Source: an uncultured Lachnospiraceae bacterium
GTDB lineage: Bacteria; Bacillota; Clostridia; Lachnospirales; Lachnospiraceae
DNA: 64,000 nt
Assembly (NCBI GenBank): GCA_910577275.1
Contig: CAJTMW010000003.1
Span: 124,001 to 188,000, forward strand
Reading direction: 5' to 3'
In this document: positions 42,313 through 51,681 of the stretch, piece by piece
How positions within the stretch are numbered: position 1 is the stretch's first letter
How the letters are laid out: each line of letters starts with the position of its first letter
The notes under the pieces: model-generated
Told to the model about the DNA's origin: nothing
The model's input: the letters and a program-made list of their open reading frames with translations, nothing else
The model's database searches: none
Position numbers and translations under genes: made by a program

Positions 42313-43360
42313 ATTACCGGAGAGCGCAAAGCCGGCGGGGGAAGGCGGCTTTGCGTCAGCTTGGGCGGAGGCGGAAAAGCGAAGAAGTCTGATGGCGGTT
42401 GCGGCGGAGGAGAAAGCTGTGCCGGGGCTAACGGTTTCGCCCTGCAATTTGTGTCCCAGGGAATGCAATGTCATACGCAGGCAAGGTAAGCTTGGCTTTT
42501 GTCGTTCGGATGAGCGGATTTTTGTGGCAAGGGCGGCGCTGCATATGTGGGAGGAGCCCTGTATTTCCGGGGAAAGAGGTTCCGGGACTGTATTTTTTTC
42601 GGGCTGTAATCTGCGGTGCGTCTACTGCCAGAATTATGAGATTGCCGCCGGACGAAAGGGAAAGCCTGTTTCGGTGGAGCGTCTTGCGGAGATTTTTCTG
42701 GAGCTGCAAAGGAAGGGAGCGGAGAACATCAATCTGGTTACCCCCGACCATCATGCGCTTCAGGTGATGGAGGCCGTGGTGAGGGCAAAGGCCGGAGGGC
42801 TTGTAATTCCCGTTGTCTATAACGGAAGCGGCTATGAAAAGAGGGAGGCAATCAGGGCGCTCGCAGGAGTTGTGGATATTTTTCTCACGGACTTTAAGTA
42901 TATGGATGAAAAGCTTGCGGAAAGGTATTCCTCCGCGCCGGACTATCCTTTTGTGGCGAAGGCCGCTCTTGCGGAGATGGTTGAGGGGGCGGGAGAGCCT
43001 TGTTTTGACGAGCGGGGAATGATGCGGCGGGGCGTGATTGTAAGGCACCTGCTTCTGCCCGGCCACAAACAAAACGCCAGGGATGTTATCAGATATGTCC
43101 ATGAAACTTACGGCAATAAAGTGTATTTGAGCCTGATGAATCAGTATACGCCCTTTGAGCGGCTTAAGGAAATTTTCCCGGAAAGATGCACAAAAGGAGG
43201 CGATTACAGGGAGCTTTGCCGGAAGGTCACCAAAAGAGAATATGAATCGGTGGTGGATTATGCCCTTTTGCTGGGAGTGGAAAACGCTTTTATCCAGGAG
43301 GGCGATACGGCAAAGGAGAGCTTTATCCCGGCCTTTGACGGGGAAGGGGTCCGGGTCTGA
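42302..43360 (+). CDS. Radical SAM protein, pyruvate-formate-lyase-activase-like
   Basis: The 352-residue protein has VSPCNLCPRECNVIRRQGKL (N-terminal Cys group) and the radical SAM cluster site FFSGCNLRCVYCQNYEIA (CxxxCxxC). NLVTPDHHALQVM, DIFLTDFKYMDEKLAERYSS and IVRHLLLPGHKQNARDVIRY follow, all typical of the uncharacterised PflA-like family (AmmeMemoRadiSam relatives). These enzymes cleave S-adenosylmethionine to make a radical; the target is not known. ATG 42302 overlaps the preceding membrane-protein gene by 11 bases and has only a weak ribosome site, so translation may be coupled; a later start is possible. No glycyl-radical enzyme lies in the window. Confidence 0.85.
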   Translation: MEIKLPESAKPAGEGGFASAWAEAEKRRSLMAVAAEEKAVPGLTVSPCNLCPRECNVIRRQGKLGFCRSDERIFVARAALHMWEEPCISGERGSGTVFFSGCNLRCVYCQNYEIAAGRKGKPVSVERLAEIFLELQRKGAENINLVTPDHHALQVMEAVVRAKAGGLVIPVVYNGSGYEKREAIRALAGVVDIFLTDFKYMDEKLAERYSSAPDYPFVAKAALAEMVEGAGEPCFDERGMMRRGVIVRHLLLPGHKQNARDVIRYVHETYGNKVYLSLMNQYTPFERLKEIFPERCTKGGDYRELCRKVTKREYESVVDYALLLGVENAFIQEGDTAKESFIPAFDGEGVRV

Positions 43361-43369
43361 CGCCTGCGG

Positions 43370-43412
43370 GGCATGAAATTAATTTCGGCTTCCGGCGCAG
43401 GCATTTCATGCC
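43370..43412. terminator. Hairpin between convergent radical SAM and AraC genes
   Basis: GGCATGAAAT (43370-43379) pairs perfectly with ATTTCATGCC (43403-43412). A competing stem GCCTGCG/CGCAGGC overlaps it. No T-run is obvious, so terminator function is probable only from position. Confidence 0.4.
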
Positions 43413-43424
43413 TGAGGGCCGGTT

Positions 43425-44327
43425 TCAGGCTCTGTTTTTCCGGTACTGCTGTGCTGTGCAGCCGGTTATTTTTTTAAAGGATTTATTAAAAAAGCGATAG
43501 TCGGTATAGCCCACCAATGCGCTGATTTCAGTGATGGAAAGGCCGGTGCCGGTGAGTAGCTCGCAGGCTTTGTCAATTCGGATATGCTGCAGATATTCCA
43601 CCACACTGGAGCCGGTGGCCTGCCTGAACAGGCTTGAAAGATAGCTTTTGCTCAGGAAAAAGTTGTTGGAAAGCTCCTCTATGGTTATCTTCTGCGAATA
43701 ATTTTCCCGCAGATACTGGATACAGTCGGAAATCAACTGGCGGCGGTATCTGAAAACCGTATTTTCCGCCTGAGTATGGTTAATCTTATAAAATCTGTGG
43801 ATTTTCAGAAGCAGCTCGCAGAGGGAAAGGCGCAGGATATCCATATAATTAAGCTCCTCGGAGGTAAACTCCATATACATTTTTTCATAAAGCTGTTCGA
43901 TTTCCGTGCGCATGGAGCCGGAGAGCCTTAAATCCGGCGTGTAGATAATTTCCTCCTCATAGAGGGATTTATACAGCATAATATCCGTCAGCTCCGTTAA
44001 AATGGAGAGGCGGATGTTGATGGTATCGATAAACTGCGGCAGGAAGCACAGGTTGTACACCACCAGATGCTCGGAGTTATTCTGGTCTGTGGGATAAAAG
44101 CAATGTGGCATTCGGGAGTTGATGATATACAGGTCGCCCTTGGACACGGGATAGGTGGTATCGTTGTAGACATGGTAGCCTTTTCCGTCGCAGACATAGG
44201 CGATTTCAATGAAATCATGGGTGTGCAGATTGAGGTCCGCAAAGTTGGTGTGATAGTATTTGCCGATAAAAAACGGCAGATTTTTTTTCGGAAAAATTTC
44301 GTCCGGCGTCATGTTACGGAGTTCCAT
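43425..44327 (-). CDS. AraC family transcriptional regulator
   Basis: The 300-residue regulator has a cupin sensor (ADLNLHTHDFIEIAYVCDGK, NDTTYPVSKGDLYIINSRMP, about residues 25-95). The C-terminal AraC domain (about 200-297) has KITIEELSNNFFLSKSYLSS and SITEISALVGYTDYRFFNKS. The start is ATG 44327 with AAGGGG upstream; the frame remains open 19 codons beyond. A TTGACA/TATAAT promoter lies in the gap before it. The divergent neighbour is an Rpn-type nuclease gene, so its true targets are not evident; the GH106-like gene nearby is a candidate. Confidence 0.9.
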   Translation of the reverse strand: MELRNMTPDEIFPKKNLPFFIGKYYHTNFADLNLHTHDFIEIAYVCDGKGYHVYNDTTYPVSKGDLYIINSRMPHCFYPTDQNNSEHLVVYNLCFLPQFIDTINIRLSILTELTDIMLYKSLYEEEIIYTPDLRLSGSMRTEIEQLYEKMYMEFTSEELNYMDILRLSLCELLLKIHRFYKINHTQAENTVFRYRRQLISDCIQYLRENYSQKITIEELSNNFFLSKSYLSSLFRQATGSSVVEYLQHIRIDKACELLTGTGLSITEISALVGYTDYRFFNKSFKKITGCTAQQYRKNRA

Positions 44328-44404
44328 GTAAATTCCCCTTCTCGGTGTAAATGCTGCGCCTGTTTTCAGACGCGGCGCGGACATATCCCGCGCTTTTATA
44401 GTAA

Positions 44405-44432
44405 ATTATATCGGCAAAGGGGAAGTTGTCAA
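44405..44432 (-). promoter_or_regulatory. Promoter of the 43425-44327 AraC gene
   Basis: On the minus strand TTGACA (44427-44432), a 16-base spacer and TATAAT (44405-44410), about 78 bases before the start codon. Confidence 0.7.
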
Positions 44433-44509
44433 GGGACGGTATGGGAGAACAGAAAATCAATGTTTATATTCTTTTAACATTTTTCTTTTATATTTTATTA
44501 TTTTTGGCT

Positions 44510-44537
44510 TTGTATTTTATGCGGCGCATGTTATAAT
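44510..44537 (+). promoter_or_regulatory. Promoter of the Rpn-type nuclease gene
   Basis: TTGTAT (44510-44515), a 16-base spacer and TATAAT (44532-44537). The spacer contains the palindrome ATGCGGCGCAT (44519-44529). The rest of the 342-base gap is A/T-rich and shows no gene. Confidence 0.6.
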
Positions 44538-44669
44538 TTTTTTATCTAAAATTTCTTAAATCATATTGGAAATTCTGTAACGTTGACGGCTGAATGCCGA
44601 TTTTGTCAGGGCTTGTTTGCCTGTATTTCCAGTAAAAATTTTATTGAATCAAACGGGAACGGAGGAAGA

Positions 44670-45611
44670 ATGGGAAAGAAGAATAATGTTATGTGCGACT
44701 ATTTGGGGAAGCCGGAAAAATTTGCCGACTTTATTAACGGGAGCCTGTATGAGGGAAAGCAGGTGGTGAAGCCTGACGGTGTAAAGGTCAGTCCGACAGT
44801 GTATGCAAAGGAGGAAAGAGTCCGGGATATTTTAAGGATGGTTTACAGAGAAGAGAATTATGTCCTTATCGGCGTGGAAAATCAGAATTCGGTTCATTAC
44901 GCTATGCCCGTAAGATGTATGGAGTATGACGCTCTGGAATATAAAACACAGCTCAAAGAGTTGAGGGAACATAATGAACGGACAAGGAAAGGGGGCGTTA
45001 TGAACGGGGCCGAGTTCCTTTCGGGAATGAAAAAAGAAGACAGGTTACACCCGGTGGTGACAATCGTATTTTATCATGGCGAGGAGGAATATGATGGTTG
45101 CAGAAATCTTCACGATATGTTAAACTTTGGAAAAGAGAACGAAATATTCAAACAATATATTACAAATTATCATATCAATCTTGTAACGCTGGAGGCACTT
45201 AGGGAGGAAAATTTCCGTACGGACGTCCGCGAGCTTATCGGCTTTATGAAAAGAAGAAGGAGTAAGGAGGAGCTTGAGGAATACTGCCGGGAGAATGAGG
45301 AACGAATACGGCAAATGGATGAAGATACATTTGATGCAGTCAGTGTAATGATTAACCGGCCGAGGTTTATAAAAAAGAAAGCTGTGTACAGAGAAGGAGG
45401 GAAAGTTAACATGTGTAAAGCAATGGATGACTGGGAAAAGGAGCTTTTGCAGGAGGGAATGGAGAAGGGAATAGAACGTGGAATTAAGGTAATGATACTT
45501 GATAATCTGGAAGAAGGAGTTTCGAAAGAGAAGATTTTGGGAAAATTACAAAAGCATTTTGGCATTGATTTGGACTCTGCAAAGGAGTGTTATGCCAGAT
45601 ATGCGGTGTGA
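44670..45611 (+). CDS. Rpn/PD-(D/E)XK family nuclease-transposase-like protein
   Basis: The 313-residue protein matches the Rpn (YhgA-like, PDDEXK transposase) family. An N-terminal segment, CDYLGKPEKFADFINGSLYE, precedes RVRDILRMVYREENYVLIGV. GVENQNSVHYAMPVRCMEYD carries the E-x-Q version of the active-site motif, and HPVVTIVFYHGEEEYDGCRN follows. The C terminus has short repeats of the kind EGMEKGIERGIK, common in this family. E. coli Rpn proteins promote RecA-independent recombination and are DNA endonucleases. ATG 44670 with GGAGGAA is the start; the upstream extension of the frame is not needed. Confidence 0.85.
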   Translation: MGKKNNVMCDYLGKPEKFADFINGSLYEGKQVVKPDGVKVSPTVYAKEERVRDILRMVYREENYVLIGVENQNSVHYAMPVRCMEYDALEYKTQLKELREHNERTRKGGVMNGAEFLSGMKKEDRLHPVVTIVFYHGEEEYDGCRNLHDMLNFGKENEIFKQYITNYHINLVTLEALREENFRTDVRELIGFMKRRRSKEELEEYCRENEERIRQMDEDTFDAVSVMINRPRFIKKKAVYREGGKVNMCKAMDDWEKELLQEGMEKGIERGIKVMILDNLEEGVSKEKILGKLQKHFGIDLDSAKECYARYAV

Positions 45612-45633
45612 CGTCAACAGCACATAAAGATAG

Positions 45634-45665
45634 AAAGCGGCACAGCTTACAGGATGTGCCGCTTT
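45634..45665. terminator. Bidirectional intrinsic terminator
   Basis: An 11-base perfect stem (AAAGCGGCACA / TGTGCCGCTTT) ends in TTTTCC on the plus strand and TTTCTATC on the minus strand, between the convergent Rpn and glycoside hydrolase genes. Confidence 0.85.
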
Positions 45666-45695
45666 TCCGGTATTTTCCGGTTAATACAGTATGTT

Positions 45696-48600
45696 TTAAA
45701 TTTCCGTCACCACCGGGCTGACTAAAATCCCGCTTTCATGGAGCTGGTATTCGTAAGCCCATTCGGGACCGGTGGTTCTCCATGCGTTGGGGCCTATCCA
45801 GGTTTCCGTGTGGTTACAGTTGTGGAGGGTTCCAAAGCTGTTAATCCTGTTTCCAAACGCAGTAATTTCCAGGAGATGCTCACCGGCGGAAACATTCGGT
45901 ATAGTAAGTTCATAAGGTGAAAGCGCAATGTTTCCACAATCTTTGCCGTCTAAAGCCACGCTCATAACGGGACAGCGGAACTGGGTAACGCTTACGTTCA
46001 GGCTGCAGTCCTTAGATACGGTGACAGGAACTTTGTAGGTAATGCTGGCGCCGTAGAAGGGGAGCCCCTGCGTGCAGATATCCCCGAAAGCAAGTCTTTG
46101 CACCGGAGGAGTGAGCATACAGCTGCGGCCGGCAACTTTTACGCCGAAATCCCCCAGAAGGTACATAGCCTCCACGTTAAATTTATTGTAGTAAGGCATC
46201 TCCGCAATCAGGATATTTTCACCCGGCTGTAAATCGGGCAGGGTGACTGTCTGGATGGAACGGTCCGTAAAGTAGCCGTTGATTTCGGAGGCCACTTCCT
46301 GTCCGTTCAGGTACAGTCTGGTTTTGTCCGCCTGTTCCAAGGCAAGTAAAGGCGCTTTGACTGCAATTTCAGAGTCGATGCGGAAGCGGAGAGAGAGCTT
46401 ATGCCGGATTTCCTCGGCATCCGGGAACACCCAGGGCTGCGGGAAAGCGTCCATTCGAAGCTGATACCCCAGAATTTCCCGGAATTTATTGTCTATGCGA
46501 AGGACTTCGTCGGGGGCCTGCCAGTCTCCGTCGTCAAATTTTGCCTCTGCGATATCAAGAATCCTGACGTTGGGTTCTTCCAGCGAAATATCCATAAAAT
46601 CAGGAAGAACAATCTGCGTCTCTGCTGCCGCGTCCCTGGCCGTTACAGGCACCTGAGAGGAAGCGGAGGCGTCTTCGGGAACCAGTAAATACAGCAGAGA
46701 GTCATGGTCATATACGGTTTCTTCTATAATCGTATTCCAGCCTGCATTGTTATCGGTGTCACCTGCCCTGTCCCCCGCACGGCAGTCTGTAGTGTTGCCT
46801 GCACCATAATTTTCACCACCGGCTGTGCCACCTGCCGCATCTTTCGTATGGCGGTAAGGAACTTCCCTGATTTCTCCGGTCATAGCGTCATAAAGCACAG
46901 GACGGTAAGCGCCGGAAAGCTTTATGGTAAGCTCCTCGCGCTGAGGAATATCAGGATTTGCCATTGGCCGGCAATGGGCAAGGAAGAGCCACTTATTGCC
47001 GTTGTCGTTTCTCATCTGATAAATCAGATTATCCGTCCGCACGCCGAGCTGGTTGTGAATGTCTACGGTTCTTGCGGGAAGGAGCGCGGAGAGCAGCAGA
47101 TTTTCCGCAAATCCAATCTTCTCGCAGGTGTCCGCAAAGTCGGCGGCGTCGCTGCACGGAAGGGCGTCCACATGGGAAGGAATGGTTCCGGTAAAGATGA
47201 CACGCCCGCCTTTTTTGCGGAAAGCCATAAGGCGCTTAAGGGTGCTTCTGCGGATGGTCACGCAGTTGGGAACCACAATCACGTCGTATTTCATTTTCCC
47301 TGTCATCAAATCGCCATCGGCGTCAAGGGCGTCATCCGGCGTCTGGTCCTTCCAGAGGGCTTCGGAAATAAAATCAAAATCAATGAGTCCGTAAAGAAGC
47401 CATTCCGTAAGCTTGTGGAAATTGTAGTCCATTTCCTGACGGATGCCGTCGGTCTGTTCTTTTGCGCCCCAGTAGAGCCAGTAGGATTCCACAGGGTGGA
47501 TAACCCCGACTTTTACCTCGGGCGTTCCTCTGGTAAGGGCGGTGTTAAGGCGTCCAAAATAATCCTCTATCATAGAATATTTCCGGTACCAGGGAGACTG
47601 ATAGCCGATGGCAGCGGGATAATCGCGCTTGGCTTCGCCTGCCATGGAGGTCCAGGTCAGGTGGTGCACTCTTATGGTAACGCCTAAGGCAGCCTGCCAG
47701 TCGCCTGCCAGCTTGTGGCCGCGGAAGTCAAAATTCCAGTTGGTAACTCCGTAGAGCTCGCTGAGCATGCCTTCATATCCAAACTGGTGAACCGCGCTCT
47801 GAGCCTGCTTGGCGGTGGTCAGCTCCCGCCAGTCGCAGAGCATGTCGATGCCGGGAAGGTCAAAGGAGCGGTAGGAGCGCATGGCTTCTCCCAAGGCGGC
47901 GGTCTGCGACATCAAGGTAGGTTCTTCCATCATATGTCCCGTCAGGGCAATGTTGTGCTTACGGCACCATCCGCCGATATTGTCCGCAAAGGCGGTAGCG
48001 AACCGCTCGCAGATATGGTCATGGTAATGGTAACGGTTTACGGAAACCGCGCCCTCGGGCAGCTCCCAGATACATTCGGGAAAGCTTTCAAAGAAGTTAC
48101 AGTCGTAGGCATTTTCATAGGTCTCGGGGAAATCATCCGTAAAGGGAAGGATGACCTTTTTCTTTTCTTCCGCAAATCCAAGAGTCTGCTTGTGGCAGAA
48201 CTGGGGCTCGTCCGTAAAAATCGCGGGAACCGTATCGCCGAAGCTCTCTCCCAGCTCCCGGTAATAGGCTTCATGGGTGAGCTCGATGAATCTGTCTATG
48301 GCTTTGGGATTTAAGGTGTCTACATAGGCCTGATTGTTGTACCAGGGGTCGTTCCCGGCAATTTCCCTGTATAAATACCAGATATCAGAGCCTTCCGGTT
48401 CCTTTGCGTCCGGGGCAAGGAGCTGATAGGAGGCCAGATATCCGTTTTTCAGCCTGACGGAGTACTTTGCCAGGAATTTGCGGTTGCCGCTGCTTACCGG
48501 CTGGGCGGAGGAACCGCCGTATTCGGATTTTACGTCTTCCTTTTCGGGAAGTTCTTCCGGTGAAAAGACAAGGAAGCGCATCCGGTAGTCGGGATTTTTG

Positions 48601-48923
48601 GTCACCAGTCCGCCCGCGGCGCCGGAGGGCCAGCGATCCTCGTCATAGAGCCATGTAATCATATCGAGGCTGTTTGATTTTTCATGGGAATAATGAACCA
48701 TATCCATAAATTCTTTTCCCAGATAAGGGAGGTCCATACCGGTACGACAGTGAATGTGCGCGCCGCCCATTCCCATAGTGTGAAGGTCTTCCAGAGTATG
48801 GTCGATATCTTCTTTATTTACCTTGCAGTTCCAGGACCAGAAGGGCGCGCCCCTGTATTCGCTGGTGGGATTTTGAAACAGCTCCTTCGCAAGGGAGGGG
48901 CTGCCGTTTTTTTTGTAAAGCAT
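45696..48923 (-). CDS. Large glycoside hydrolase, GH106-like (putative alpha-L-rhamnosidase group)
   Basis: The 1075-residue protein has no signal peptide. The N-terminal barrel begins EYRGAPFWSWNCKVNKEDID, then MGMGGAHIHCRTGMDLPYLG and MITWLYDEDRWPSGAAGGLV, the pattern of GH106-related glycosyl hydrolases. VPAIFTDEPQFCHKQTLGF and ALTGHMMEEPTLMSQTAALG hold candidate catalytic acids. A linker of low complexity at about 720-760 (Gly/Ala/Asp rich) precedes C-terminal beta-sandwich domains, including a galactose-binding-like one. Members act on rhamnose or other unusual linkages, and substrate calls by family are unsafe. It is divergent from a sugar ABC import operon and ends at a strong terminator. 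Confidence 0.78.
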   Translation of the reverse strand: MLYKKNGSPSLAKELFQNPTSEYRGAPFWSWNCKVNKEDIDHTLEDLHTMGMGGAHIHCRTGMDLPYLGKEFMDMVHYSHEKSNSLDMITWLYDEDRWPSGAAGGLVTKNPDYRMRFLVFSPEELPEKEDVKSEYGGSSAQPVSSGNRKFLAKYSVRLKNGYLASYQLLAPDAKEPEGSDIWYLYREIAGNDPWYNNQAYVDTLNPKAIDRFIELTHEAYYRELGESFGDTVPAIFTDEPQFCHKQTLGFAEEKKKVILPFTDDFPETYENAYDCNFFESFPECIWELPEGAVSVNRYHYHDHICERFATAFADNIGGWCRKHNIALTGHMMEEPTLMSQTAALGEAMRSYRSFDLPGIDMLCDWRELTTAKQAQSAVHQFGYEGMLSELYGVTNWNFDFRGHKLAGDWQAALGVTIRVHHLTWTSMAGEAKRDYPAAIGYQSPWYRKYSMIEDYFGRLNTALTRGTPEVKVGVIHPVESYWLYWGAKEQTDGIRQEMDYNFHKLTEWLLYGLIDFDFISEALWKDQTPDDALDADGDLMTGKMKYDVIVVPNCVTIRRSTLKRLMAFRKKGGRVIFTGTIPSHVDALPCSDAADFADTCEKIGFAENLLLSALLPARTVDIHNQLGVRTDNLIYQMRNDNGNKWLFLAHCRPMANPDIPQREELTIKLSGAYRPVLYDAMTGEIREVPYRHTKDAAGGTAGGENYGAGNTTDCRAGDRAGDTDNNAGWNTIIEETVYDHDSLLYLLVPEDASASSQVPVTARDAAAETQIVLPDFMDISLEEPNVRILDIAEAKFDDGDWQAPDEVLRIDNKFREILGYQLRMDAFPQPWVFPDAEEIRHKLSLRFRIDSEIAVKAPLLALEQADKTRLYLNGQEVASEINGYFTDRSIQTVTLPDLQPGENILIAEMPYYNKFNVEAMYLLGDFGVKVAGRSCMLTPPVQRLAFGDICTQGLPFYGASITYKVPVTVSKDCSLNVSVTQFRCPVMSVALDGKDCGNIALSPYELTIPNVSAGEHLLEITAFGNRINSFGTLHNCNHTETWIGPNAWRTTGPEWAYEYQLHESGILVSPVVTEI

Positions 48924-49110
48924 TTGTAGCTTCTCCTTTCCAACGCATTGCTATAACATGCAGACCGTCGGCCGTCCTGTTACGCAATAGTTTTCTTATA
49001 ATAAAGTCATTTGCCAATGATGTACACAGCATAGTGTAAAAATAAGAAAAAGAATATGCATTTTGTGTGATGAAAGTGGGGTGATTATTCTTTTTTTGTG
49101 CTTATTATAT

Positions 49111-49223
49111 GAAGAAATGGAAATTTCTTCTGCAATAATCGGGAAATCCATCATAAATGATTGGATTGTCCATGGAGATTTTTTTGAATAATCTCTAAAA
49201 TAATATTTATCTTACTTAAGTAA
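49111..49223. promoter_or_regulatory. Palindromes in the gap between GH106-like and sugar-import genes
   Basis: The 343-base divergent gap holds two palindromes. GAAGAAAT and ATTTCTTC (49111-49130, 4-base spacer) are perfect, as is TTACTTAAGTAA (49212-49223). Both could bind a regulator such as the AraC-type response regulator encoded downstream. The rest of the gap is A/T-rich without a gene; a weak TTGAAT/TATCTT promoter may lie near 49183-49212. Confidence 0.45.
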
Positions 49224-49266
49224 AGAGAAACGAAAAAGAAATGTAGATTTATTAAGGAGGAAAGCA

Positions 49267-50676
49267 ATGAAAAAGAAAGTTTTAAGTGTTCTTATGGCAG
49301 CGGCAATGACGGTCGGACTGTTAGCCGGCTGCGGCGGCGGAAATGACAGCTCATCGGAAAGCGGCGGAAACGAAGCGGCGGCTCCCGCGGAAGATAACAC
49401 GGAGGAAGCGGCGGCTCCGGCGGAGGACAGTTCCGGGGACGAGGCTCCCGCAGATGCGGCGGCGGACGGCGAATATAAGGAAGCAACCATCACTATGCTG
49501 GTGGATAAGGAAACAACCACGACAGGAATCGAAGCGGTTTGCGCTCTGGCAAAGGAAAAGCTGGGAATCACTGTGGAAATTGAAACCCGTGTGGGCGGCG
49601 GAGACGGCGACAATATTGTAAAGACCAGACTGGCGTCGGGAGATATGTCCGATATCTGTCTGTATAATTCAGGATGTAAGTTCTCTATCTTAAATCCTTC
49701 CGAATATTTCCTGGATTTGTCTGACCAGCCTTTCATAAGCAAGCTGGACGAGTCTTTCTTAAGCGCGGTAACGGTAGACGGAGTGGTTTACGGCGCGCCT
49801 GCCGGATTATGCAGCGGCGCGGGCGTTGTGCTTTATAATAAAGACTTATATGCAGAGTATAATCTGGAAGTGCCCCATACCTGGGCGGACTTTTTGAAGA
49901 ACTGCGACGTACTTAAGGATGCGGGCGAGGTTGCGGTAATCGGAAGCTTTGCAGAGAGCTGGACCACACAGGTTATCTACCTTGGCGACCACTACAATGT
50001 TCAGGCGGAAAATCCTGATTTTGCAGCACAGTTTGAGGCCGGCGAAGCGAAATATGCATCAGACCCGGCAGGCTTAAAGAGCTGGCAGAAGGCTGCCGAC
50101 CTTGCGCCTTATTATAATGAAGATTACACAGCCACTACCTACAATATCGCATGCGATATGCTGATAAACGGCGACGGAGCGCATTGGATTATCACCTCCG
50201 ACGGTGTTTTGAATAACCTTTACAGCAACTACGGCGATGATGTAAATAAGATTGGAGCCTTTGGAGTTCCCGGAGACGACGCCAATAACCATGGGATTAC
50301 CACATGGCCGGCAGGCGGCTTCTATGTAAATAAGACCAGCGAGCATGTGGACGACGTACTTCGCTTTTTGAATTTCTGGTTATCCGATGAGGCCATTGCA
50401 ACTTATCTGGAAGTACAGCCTCCCGCAGGCCCGATAATTGTCAAGGGAATCAGCCTTCCTGACGACGCCTTTGACGCGGTGAAGGACGAGCAGGCATACA
50501 TCGACGCCGGAAAAGCATGTACGGCGCTGGAGTACCAGACGGCAGTTAAGGGTGCAAGCTGCGAGCAGATTACACAGGAAGTTGGAACCGGACAGATTTC
50601 GGCGGAAGAAGCGGCAAAAGCGTATGACGACGATTGCCTGAAACAGGCGGTTCAGCTTGGACTTGACTGGAACTAG
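49267..50676 (+). CDS. Sugar ABC transporter solute-binding lipoprotein
   Basis: The 469-residue protein starts with a lipoprotein signal (VLSVLMAAAMTVGLLAG, lipid Cys 22). An Ala/Glu/Asp/Pro linker (about 23-70) follows, then a family 1 binding domain: ATITMLVDKETTTTGIEAVC, VKTRLASGDMSDICLYNSGC and GAPAGLCSGAGVVLYNKDLY. AAGGAGG precedes the ATG. It is followed, after a long hairpin, by two permeases and then a sensor kinase/regulator pair, which suggests that expression responds to an extracellular oligosaccharide. Ligand unknown; the divergent GH106-like enzyme hints at a rhamnose-containing or similar glycan. Confidence 0.92.
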   Translation: MKKKVLSVLMAAAMTVGLLAGCGGGNDSSSESGGNEAAAPAEDNTEEAAAPAEDSSGDEAPADAAADGEYKEATITMLVDKETTTTGIEAVCALAKEKLGITVEIETRVGGGDGDNIVKTRLASGDMSDICLYNSGCKFSILNPSEYFLDLSDQPFISKLDESFLSAVTVDGVVYGAPAGLCSGAGVVLYNKDLYAEYNLEVPHTWADFLKNCDVLKDAGEVAVIGSFAESWTTQVIYLGDHYNVQAENPDFAAQFEAGEAKYASDPAGLKSWQKAADLAPYYNEDYTATTYNIACDMLINGDGAHWIITSDGVLNNLYSNYGDDVNKIGAFGVPGDDANNHGITTWPAGGFYVNKTSEHVDDVLRFLNFWLSDEAIATYLEVQPPAGPIIVKGISLPDDAFDAVKDEQAYIDAGKACTALEYQTAVKGASCEQITQEVGTGQISAEEAAKAYDDDCLKQAVQLGLDWN

Positions 50677-50709
50677 GAAGTTTTTTGGAAATTTTGAAAC
50701 TGGAAATCA

Positions 50710-50796
50710 GCAGATGCCCGAAAACGCACGGAACGATTTACGGATGCAAGGCAGCCGGAAATTGTTCCAGACCAGGGTGCGTTCGAGGGCATCTGC
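50710..50796 (+). other. Long imperfect hairpin between binding protein and first permease
   Basis: GCAGATGCCC (50710-50719) pairs with GGGCATCTGC (50787-50796), then AACGCAC with GTGCGTT and GGAAC with GTTCC further in. No T-run follows. As at 13985-14011, it sits just after a binding-protein gene and may protect its mRNA. Confidence 0.65.
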
Positions 50797-50820
50797 GGAA
50801 CTAATATAAGGAATTTGCCA

Positions 50821-51681
50821 ATGAATAAAAAAAAGATGTATTCCACCTGGTTCCTTGTGCCCGCCATGATAGTTTTTCTTCTCATCTTTATCATCCCTAC
50901 GATGGCCTCATTCTTTTTCAGTATGACGGTGTGGGATTTTAAGAACTGGCGGTTTACCGGGCTGGACAATTTTATCATGTTTTTTTCTGAACGCTCTTTG
51001 AATATCGGTATTAAAAACACGTTGATATACGCGGTTCTCACCAGCGGAATCAAAGTGATTCTTGCCTTTTTTATCGCAGTTTTCCTGACAGGAAAAATCA
51101 AAACAAAGAACATACAGCGTTCGATTATTTTCTTTCCCAATCTGGTAAGTACCATGGCGATTGGCATTACCTTTACAGCCATGATGCATCCCACCCGGGG
51201 GCTGATTAACCGTGCGCTTTCCACCTTTATGGAAAGCAAGATTAACTGGCTGGGGAACCCGGATTTGGCGTTATTTTCCATTATAGGCGTGGATATCTGG
51301 AAGGGCCTGAGTATCGCCACAGTCATTTATGTGGCGGGCATTCAGTCTATTGACAGAACCTATTACGAAGCGGCGGAAATCGACGGTGCAAATGGCCGTC
51401 AGAAGCTTTTTGCAATCACGGCGCCCCTTGCGCGGCCGGCCATGAACTCCGTTATTATCCTCTCCTTTATCGGCGGTCTGCGCAGCTTTGACCTTATCTG
51501 GGCGATGACAGGAGGCGGTCCCGGATTTGCAACGGACGTAATGGCCTCCATCGTTTACAAGCAGTATGCGGCAGGATTCTACGGCCTGTCCACAGCCGGT
51601 AACGTGATTATGTTCATTATGATTGCTCTTCTGGCATTCCCGCTGCAGAAGTTTTTGTTGAGCAGGGAGGTGGATTCCTGA
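50821..51681 (+). CDS. Carbohydrate ABC transporter permease (MalF/UgpA type)
   Basis: The 286-residue protein has six hydrophobic helices, beginning WFLVPAMIVFLLIFIIPTMA, and the EAA loop YYEAAEIDGANGRQKLFAIT. Start ATG 50821 has AAGGA 7 bases upstream; the frame can be extended two codons to TTG. It ends by sharing one base with the next permease start (stop TGA/ATG), a tight coupling. Partner of the binding protein before it. Confidence 0.93.
   Translation: MNKKKMYSTWFLVPAMIVFLLIFIIPTMASFFFSMTVWDFKNWRFTGLDNFIMFFSERSLNIGIKNTLIYAVLTSGIKVILAFFIAVFLTGKIKTKNIQRSIIFFPNLVSTMAIGITFTAMMHPTRGLINRALSTFMESKINWLGNPDLALFSIIGVDIWKGLSIATVIYVAGIQSIDRTYYEAAEIDGANGRQKLFAITAPLARPAMNSVIILSFIGGLRSFDLIWAMTGGGPGFATDVMASIVYKQYAAGFYGLSTAGNVIMFIMIALLAFPLQKFLLSREVDS

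Noticed and set aside
41104..42474. 456-residue minus-strand frame opposite the DUF6056-like gene
   Set aside because: His/Gln/Lys-rich composition typical of antisense to membrane helices; the plus-strand protein has clear membrane segments.
46704..47687. 327-residue plus-strand frame inside the GH106-like gene
   Set aside because: Shadow frame without start signals; the minus-strand protein is continuous and family-like.
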